Source of the DNA: Nelumbo lutea
Lineage: Eukaryota; Streptophyta; Magnoliopsida; Proteales; Nelumbonaceae
Assembly: GCA_022828595.1 (NCBI GenBank)
Contig: JAKGHH010000005.1
Coordinates: 64,537,655 to 64,601,654 of the forward strand
Direction: 5' to 3'
Length of the DNA: 64,000 nt
The notes under the pieces are model-generated. The model was not told where the DNA came from. It did not search any database and saw nothing but the letters and a program-made list of their open reading frames with translations. The position numbers and the translations under genes were made by a program. Positions 63,546-64,000 of this stretch are shown here, in pieces. The stretch's first letter is position 1. Every line of letters begins with the position of its first letter.

Positions 63546-64000
63546 CCTCAGGGATTCTCTACAAGAGACCTCTAAAATACAATTACTGCAAGGTCTTCAA
63601 GCACTAGTCCAGGAAGAAGCTTCATCAATTATTGGATCATGCATACTTCCAAGTTCATCGGAGAACAAGCTTTTCAAGCACCTGGATTGAATCTTAAATA
63701 AAAGAATAAGAGGATTTCTCATTGTAAAGAGATCAAATCTCAAAGATCTGTATAACATTTTATAAAATATCAAAGAATTGATATTTATCATCATTTTTCT
63801 CTCTTTGAATTTCTACACAAGAAATTTGTGTTTGACAGCATTTCACTCCCATGAGTTTTCATTATTTTTGCATTCTTTCTGTTTTTCCTTCTCCCACCCA
63901 TGTTGTAGTGTGCTTACAATAGTTGAGACAAGGTAATTGTGAGAAATTAAAGTCACATTTGAAAGTTGAGACTGAATTTGTTATTCCCTGTTAGCATTTT

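Noticed and set aside
1..64000. CRISPR arrays, operons or bacterial-type defence systems
   Set aside because: No regularly spaced short repeats or bacterial gene layout are present. Introns, copia elements and LINEs show nuclear plant DNA.

Overview
The window is nuclear DNA of a flowering plant. It is AT-rich, it is full of Ty1/copia elements, L1-type LINEs and MITEs, and it contains the spread-out exons of a conserved plant gene. The sequence does not identify the species. The size of the introns suggests a plant with large, repeat-tolerant introns.

The main host gene runs on the minus strand through almost the whole window. It is SEC3, the exocyst subunit. Seven coding exons can be placed to the base, each with GT-AG borders: 59667-59487, 45764-45688, 43846-43766, 43568-43501, 43317-43215, 11178-11033 and 10946-10829. 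Together they give 774 nt, an uninterrupted 258 codons, which is about the first 29% of a plant SEC3 (the N-terminal PIP2-binding PH-like region and the start of the coiled-coil region). The gene leaves the window on the left. Intron 1 is 13.7 kb, intron 5 is 32.0 kb and intron 7 is more than 10.8 kb. Introns 3, 4 and 6 are only 197, 183 and 86 bp. Almost everything else in 1-59.5 kb is a transposable element sitting in a SEC3 intron.

Layout. 1-10.8 kb (intron 7): copia A (-) lies in copia B (+), which lies in a gag-only Ty3-like element C (+), in copia remnant D (+), in LINE R (+). LINE S (-) is also inserted in R. 11.2-43.2 kb (intron 5): LINE G (-) holds copia E (-), which holds full-length copia F (+). 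Next come LINE H (-) and a hAT-like MITE. LINE O (-) then holds copia P (-), which holds copia Q (+) inside one of its LTRs. 43.8-45.7 kb (intron 2): a solo LTR. 45.8-59.5 kb (intron 1): element T, an RTE-type fragment, LINE N holding copia J (itself holding two MITEs), LINE M, truncated copia K, LINE L, and a Harbinger-like element. Upstream of SEC3 (59.7-64 kb) are a MULE-like element with long inverted repeats, a hAT-like MITE, a small Tourist-like MITE and degenerate repeats. No second host gene was recognised there.

The most unusual object is element T (45863-47969). It has two LTRs, a 5-bp target duplication and the same gag start and gag tail as gag-only element C. Most of its gag has been replaced by an intronless piece of a host tetratricopeptide-repeat gene, read in frame with the remaining gag tail. 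C and T together look like a small non-autonomous LTR family that captures host transcripts. A second recurrent feature is a TG...CT LTR terminus, supported by exact target duplications at four independent copia insertions.
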